From NCBI GenBank assembly GCA_003663695.1, contig QMUB01000048.1, forward strand, positions 1-7,786: a stretch of 7,786 bases of DNA, in the 5' to 3' direction. The stretch is from Thermococci archaeon (GTDB lineage: Archaea > Methanobacteriota_B > Thermococci > Thermococcales > Thermococcaceae). This document shows, piece after piece, positions 5,423 through 7,786 of this stretch. The notes beneath the pieces were generated by a model. That model was not told where the DNA came from. It did no database searches and saw only the letters and a program-made list of their open reading frames with translations. The position numbers were made by a program, and so were the translations under genes. Each line of letters opens with the position of its first letter. Within the stretch, counting starts at the first letter, position 1.

Positions 5423-6381
5423 AGAAATCCGGCAAAAGAGAAGAGCTCGAAGAGTGTTAAGGCTATGAAGATTGCCGTCAGAGGTGTGGCAACCCAGCCA
5501 AAGATTATGTCTTTTATTATGTCCCTGTTTATACCCTGTCCCGTAGCTAGCCCAACACCCATAACACCACCCACAATAGCCTGACTTGAGCTCACAGGGA
5601 GACCTAAAATGTTTGCGGCGCTAACCGCCATTGCAGAACCGAATTGAGCGGCAAATGCCGATATAGGTCCCAATGAGGTTATTTCCTTTCCAACAGTGTG
5701 CATAACGGCATAGCTGAATGTGAGGGCACCCAGAGCCAGACTTAAAGCACCAAAAATTCCGGCCATTTTAGGCCCCATGAATCCGGCGCCCACAATGGGC
5801 CCTGTGGCATTTGCGACCTCATTTGCTCCAAAGTTGAAAGCCATATACGAGCCGCCCATTACGGCAAGCCATTTGTACAGGAGCTCAATGTTTCTGATGC
5901 TTTTCATCCGGTTTATTATCTTTCCATAGATTTTGTAAAGGATTGCTGATACAAACGCTGCAATTAGGGGAGATAGTATCCATGCTCCAGCTATTTTTGT
6001 GAGGGTATACCATTTTAGAGGAGCGTTTATAGCAATCCCAACTCCCACAACACCTCCTATTATCGCTTGGGTCGTCGAGACGGGAAGCCCTTTGATGGTG
6101 GCTATCGTGACCCAAACTCCCGCAGCTAACAGCGCTATGATGGCGAGATGGAGGGTTAAATATCCTTCGGGAATAATACCCTTTCCTACAGTTTTCATGA
6201 CTTTGTAACCCTCCAGATATGCCCCAACCAAAACAAAAACGGCTATGGTAAGGGTGGCTTGCTTGAAAGTTAATATGTTCGCCCCCACGGCTGTACCCAT
6301 AGCATTTGCACTATCATTGGCCCCGATATTCCACGCGATATAGAATCCCACTGCAAGAACCGCCATTGCTAATGCTTCCAT
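5419..6381 (-). CDS. Inorganic phosphate transporter, PiT family
   Basis: Integral membrane phosphate permease of the PiT family (PF01384 type), which couples phosphate uptake to a cation gradient (H+ or Na+; not decidable here). The 320 residues are mostly hydrophobic, and the family's internal duplication is plain: GANDSANAMGT (20-30) with GLPVSTTQAIIGGVVGVG (98-115), matched by GANEVANATGP (185-195) with GLPVSSSQAIVGGVMGVG (260-277). About ten membrane helices are likely. A short basic loop (about 150-165) separates the halves; the long central loop of E. coli PitA is absent, giving a compact form. The ATG at 6381 follows GGGGATGAAGG. There is no phoU-like partner next to it in the window. 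Its last codons overlap the hflX stop by four bases on the opposite strand. It has its own promoter region, shared divergently with porG. Confidence 0.94.
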   Translation of the reverse strand: MEALAMAVLAVGFYIAWNIGANDSANAMGTAVGANILTFKQATLTIAVFVLVGAYLEGYKVMKTVGKGIIPEGYLTLHLAIIALLAAGVWVTIATIKGLPVSTTQAIIGGVVGVGIAINAPLKWYTLTKIAGAWILSPLIAAFVSAILYKIYGKIINRMKSIRNIELLYKWLAVMGGSYMAFNFGANEVANATGPIVGAGFMGPKMAGIFGALSLALGALTFSYAVMHTVGKEITSLGPISAFAAQFGSAMAVSAANILGLPVSSSQAIVGGVMGVGLATGQGINRDIIKDIIFGWVATPLTAIFIALTLFELFSFAGFL

Positions 6382-6413
6382 CCTTCATCCCCGCTCTGGA
6401 GTTTGATATATAG

Positions 6414-6422
6414 ACTATATAG
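6414..6422 (-). promoter_or_regulatory. TATA-like box of the phosphate transporter gene
   Basis: On the - strand CTATATAGT lies about 37 bases before the ATG at 6381, so transcription would start near 6392 and the leader would include the GGGGATGA ribosome site. A second box, CTATATATC at about 6404-6412, is closer and would give an almost leaderless mRNA. The TATATAG motif thus occurs twice in tandem here; the outer copy fits the ribosome site better. Confidence 0.45.
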
Positions 6423-6433
6423 TTGAAGCTCCT

Positions 6434-6442
6434 GTTTTAAAC
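6434..6442. promoter_or_regulatory. Single SurR-type element GTTttaAAC
   Basis: This is an exact GTTn3AAC palindrome, about 12 bases upstream of the outer TATA box of the phosphate transporter gene. The second element of the full SurR consensus is not present at the expected spacing on either side. About two such nine-base matches are expected by chance in a window this size, so it is only a weak candidate. Confidence 0.2.
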
Positions 6443-6457
6443 TTTTCTTAAATGTGT

Positions 6458-6481
6458 GCATTCTTTACAAATGTAAAATGC
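6458..6481. repeat. Palindrome in the intergenic region between the phosphate transporter gene and porG
   Basis: TTTACA-AA-TGTAAA (6464-6477) is a perfect six-base inverted repeat around two bases. It extends outward as GCAT at 6458-6461 pairing with ATGC at 6478-6481, with TC left unpaired on one side. It could be an operator for a dimeric regulator or, if transcribed, a short hairpin. It lies 60-80 bases upstream of the phosphate transporter TATA boxes and about 100 bases upstream of the probable porG promoter. Confidence 0.5.
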
Positions 6482-6505
6482 CTCATTAGTGAAAGGTAGT
6501 GCTGA

Positions 6506-6513
6506 TTTATATA
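6506..6513. promoter_or_regulatory. Consensus TATA box of uncertain direction
   Basis: TTTATATA is a textbook archaeal TATA sequence. Read rightwards it would start transcription near 6537, giving porG a leader of about 100 bases. Read leftwards (TATATAAA) it would start near 6483, right at the palindrome, giving the transporter gene a leader of about 100 bases. Both genes have closer candidate boxes, so this may be a second promoter or that of a small RNA. Confidence 0.4.
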
Positions 6514-6577
6514 CATTAACCATAACTTGTGTTCACTTTTACCCAAAGACACTTGCCGAAGACGTTTTCTTTCTATA

Positions 6578-6594
6578 CCGAAAACTAAATAAAT
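6578..6594 (+). promoter_or_regulatory. BRE/TATA promoter of porG
   Basis: CCGAAAAC (BRE-like, 6578-6585) is followed by TAAATAAAT (6586-6594). Transcription would start near 6615, which leaves a leader of about 25 bases containing the GGGAGG ribosome site at 6626-6631. This geometry fits a start at 6640 and puts the in-frame ATG at 6613 at or before the transcript's first base. Confidence 0.6.
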
Positions 6595-6625
6595 GCTTTT
6601 TATCAACAAAACATGAAAACTTATT

Positions 6626-6631
6626 GGGAGG
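6626..6631 (+). promoter_or_regulatory. Ribosome binding site that sets the porG start
   Basis: GGGAGG lies eight bases before the ATG at 6640. It falls inside the longer reading frame that begins at ATG 6613, which has no ribosome site, so the shorter protein is the likely product. Confidence 0.75.
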
Positions 6632-6639
6632 AAGAGAAA

Positions 6640-7197
6640 ATGATAGAAATCCGTTTTCACGGTAGAGGTGGACAAGGTGCTGTTACAGCTGCCAATATAT
6701 TAGCAGGTGCTGCATTCGCAGAAGGCAAATACGTCCAAGCATTCCCGTTTTTTGGCGTTGAAAGGAGAGGTGCTCCAGTTACAGCATTTACAAGGATTGA
6801 TGAAAAACCGATTAGGATAAAGACCCAGATTTATGAACCCGATGTTGTTGTGGTTCTAGATCCTTCCCTACTTGAGGTCGTTGACGTCACTGCAGGTCTC
6901 AAGGAAGGGGGAATAGTAATCGTAAACACAGAGAAAACAAAGGATGAGGTTCTCAAGTCTCTGAAAAAGAAGCCAAAGAAACTGGCAATAGTCGATGCTA
7001 CAAGCATAGCCTTGGATGTTCTCGGACTTCCAATCACAAACACATCTATTCTCGGCGCAATTGCTAAAGCGACGGGCGTTGTAAAAATTGAGAGCGTTGA
7101 AGGTGCTATTAAAGACACATTCTCAGGAGAACTAGGAGAGAAAAACGCAAAGGCTGCGGCAACAGCTTTTGAGAAGACGGACATTTATGAACTTTGA
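6640..7197 (+). CDS. porG: Shared gamma subunit of pyruvate and 2-ketoisovalerate ferredoxin oxidoreductases
   Basis: Gamma subunit of the cytoplasmic four-subunit 2-oxoacid:ferredoxin oxidoreductases, which convert a 2-oxoacid plus CoA to acyl-CoA and CO2 while reducing ferredoxin. In P. furiosus a single gamma subunit is used by both the pyruvate (POR) and 2-ketoisovalerate (VOR) enzymes. The 185-residue product has the family opening [15 protein letters not shown] (GRGGQG at 8-13), then [15 protein letters not shown] (33-47), [12 protein letters not shown] (67-78) and the C-terminal [11 protein letters not shown]. Length and sequence agree with the Pyrococcus protein as I remember it. The ATG at 6640 is chosen because GGGAGG sits eight bases before it; an ATG at 6613 would add nine unrelated residues. 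vorD and vorA follow on the same strand, the order known from Pyrococcus. A 65-base, T-rich gap separates it from vorD, so an internal promoter or partial terminator there is possible. Confidence 0.95.
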
Positions 7198-7246
7198 TTT
7201 TCCTTTACTTCAATTCATTATCAAATAAGTTTGTAGTTCAGCAAAT

Positions 7247-7255
7247 GGAGGAGGG
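7247..7255 (+). promoter_or_regulatory. Ribosome binding site that identifies the TTG start of vorD
   Basis: GGAGGAGGG lies seven bases before the TTG at 7263. It is the strongest ribosome site in the window. The in-frame ATG at 7245 overlaps it, and the frame's earlier TTG at 7194 sits in the porG stop region without a site. Confidence 0.8.
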
Positions 7256-7262
7256 ATTTAAT

Positions 7263-7580
7263 TTGAACACTCTATTCGGAGCCAAAAAGGAAGAAGCAAA
7301 GAAAATTGCACTCACTTCCGAGAAGGAGTATCCTGAAGCTCCTATCTCTCTTGAAACCACTTTATCCAACTTTACGGGAGATTGGAGGACATTCATACCT
7401 GAAATTAACGAAGAGAAGTGCGTTAAGTGCTACATATGCTGGAAGTTCTGCCCTGAACCTGCCATATACATAAAGGAAGATGGCTACGTTGCAGTGGACT
7501 ACGATTATTGTAAGGGTTGTGGAATCTGTGCAAACGAGTGCCCAACAAAGGCAATAACCATGATAAGAGAGGAGAAGTGA
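7263..7580 (+). CDS. vorD: 2-ketoisovalerate ferredoxin oxidoreductase delta subunit (2x[4Fe-4S] ferredoxin type), TTG start
   Basis: Electron-transfer subunit of VOR, the branched-chain 2-oxoacid enzyme used in amino-acid fermentation; it passes electrons from the TPP-bearing subunits to ferredoxin. The 105-residue product has two classic [4Fe-4S] motifs: CVKCYICWKFCP (Cys 53, 56, 59, 63) and CKGCGICANECP (Cys 83, 86, 89, 93). The N-terminal segment YPEAPISLETTLSNFTGDWR is typical of the delta subunits of this enzyme group. The TTG at 7263 gives the 105 residues I recall for Pyrococcus VorD, and the strong GGAGGAGGG is seven bases upstream; longer in-frame starts would add 6 or 23 residues that look non-coding. 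vorA follows after nine bases. VOR rather than POR is inferred from the LSNFTGDWR region, gene order and the identity of the next gene. Confidence 0.92.
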   Translation: MNTLFGAKKEEAKKIALTSEKEYPEAPISLETTLSNFTGDWRTFIPEINEEKCVKCYICWKFCPEPAIYIKEDGYVAVDYDYCKGCGICANECPTKAITMIREEK

Positions 7581-7589
7581 GGTGGGAGC

Positions 7590-7786
7590 ATGAAGAAAGT
7601 TGTAAGTGGAAACTATGCGGCTGCTTATGCTGCCAAGCATGCAAGAGTTGAAGTTGTGGCTGCTTATCCAATTACTCCCCAAACATCAATAATTGAAAAA
7701 ATCGCCGAATTTTTAGCGAATGGGGAGGTAGAGAATCTTCAATACGTTCCGGTTGAGAGCGAGCACTCAGCTATGGCTGCATGTAT
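7590..7786 (+). CDS. vorA: 2-ketoisovalerate ferredoxin oxidoreductase alpha subunit, N-terminal part (cut by the window edge)
   Basis: Only the first 65 codons are present; the frame is open at the right edge (family length is roughly 390). The alpha subunit contributes to the TPP/substrate site of VOR. AAYPITPQTSIIEKIAEF (24-41) is the pyrimidine-like domain signature of 2-oxoacid:ferredoxin oxidoreductase alpha chains, where the Thr of YPITP contacts substrate in studied PFORs. VPVESEHSAMAAC (53-65) contains the Glu equivalent to the TPP-activating residue. VSGNYAAAYAAKHA and YPITPQTS fit VorA; PorA as I recall it has KANEAAAWAAK and FPITPSTL. The ATG at 7590 lies nine bases after the vorD stop, with GAGGTGGGAG before it, so the two are translated from one mRNA. 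Confidence 0.92.
   Translation, partial: MKKVVSGNYAAAYAAKHARVEVVAAYPITPQTSIIEKIAEFLANGEVENLQYVPVESEHSAMAAC

Noticed and set aside
6515..6536. AAC and GTT triplets before porG that resemble a SurR site
   Set aside because: The spacing is off by one base and neither half fits GTTn3AAC, so there is no real match to the consensus.
4111..6550. The 10-mer ACCCAAAGAC at 4111-4120 and again at 6541-6550, both near promoters
   Set aside because: Tens of repeated 10-mers are expected by chance in a window of this length, and the positions relative to the TATA boxes differ.
6613..6639. Upstream ATG of porG adding nine residues
   Set aside because: The ribosome site GGGAGG lies inside this extension, and the predicted transcript begins at about the same place, so the ATG at 6640 is preferred.
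6448..6675. A 75-codon open frame on the - strand across the porG promoter
   Set aside because: It runs antisense through the porG promoter, ribosome site and start, has no plausible promoter geometry, and its composition (rich in Leu, His and Tyr) is unlike neighbouring proteins.

Overview
The window reads as chromosomal DNA from a hyperthermophilic euryarchaeon of the order Thermococcales, most likely Thermococcus or a close relative. The grounds are archaeal-only gene content (an archaeal NAC protein, the split 2-oxoacid:ferredoxin oxidoreductase genes in the order porG-vorD-vorA), archaeal BRE/TATA-like promoters about 25 bases before starts, strong GGAGG or GGTGG ribosome binding sites, Lys/Glu-rich proteins, and protein sequences that resemble the Pyrococcus versions as I remember them. 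No database was searched.

Layout. (a) 2-118: the last 38 codons of a MarC-family membrane protein. (b) 166-1835: a translation unit on the + strand, hisS (histidyl-tRNA synthetase) followed after 14 bases by the archaeal NAC gene. (c) 1836-3983, - strand: a 569-residue HEAT-like helical-repeat protein of unknown role, then a 119-residue AhpD/carboxymuconolactone-decarboxylase-like protein with its own promoter. (d) 3984-4150: a divergent promoter region carrying a 12-base direct repeat that encloses terminal inverted repeats, like a tiny non-autonomous insertion. (e) 4151-5422: hflX, a ribosome-associated GTPase. (f) 5419-6381, - strand: a PiT-type phosphate transporter. (g) 6382-6639: a second divergent region with a palindrome and several TATA-like boxes. 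(h) 6640-7786: porG, vorD and the start of vorA, which encode parts of the pyruvate and 2-ketoisovalerate ferredoxin oxidoreductases and run off the right edge.

How the genes fit together. hisS, NAC and HflX all serve translation: tRNA charging, nascent-chain handling and ribosome rescue or recycling. porG/vorD/vorA are the peptide- and sugar-fermentation enzymes that reduce ferredoxin in Thermococcales. The AhpD-like protein looks like a small thiol-redox protein. Its promoter is preceded by a near-perfect match (11 of 12 fixed bases) to the binding site of SurR, the sulfur-responsive redox regulator of Thermococcales; this is the best lead in the window. The phosphate transporter and the HEAT protein have no obvious functional partner here.

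No CRISPR array, tRNA, rRNA or full-size insertion sequence was seen, and no gene-free stretch exceeds 300 bases. Nothing amounts to a clearly new defence or metabolic system. The items worth testing are the SurR-like operator, the repeat-bounded insertion before hflX, the uncharacterised HEAT protein and the palindrome/TATA cluster before porG.
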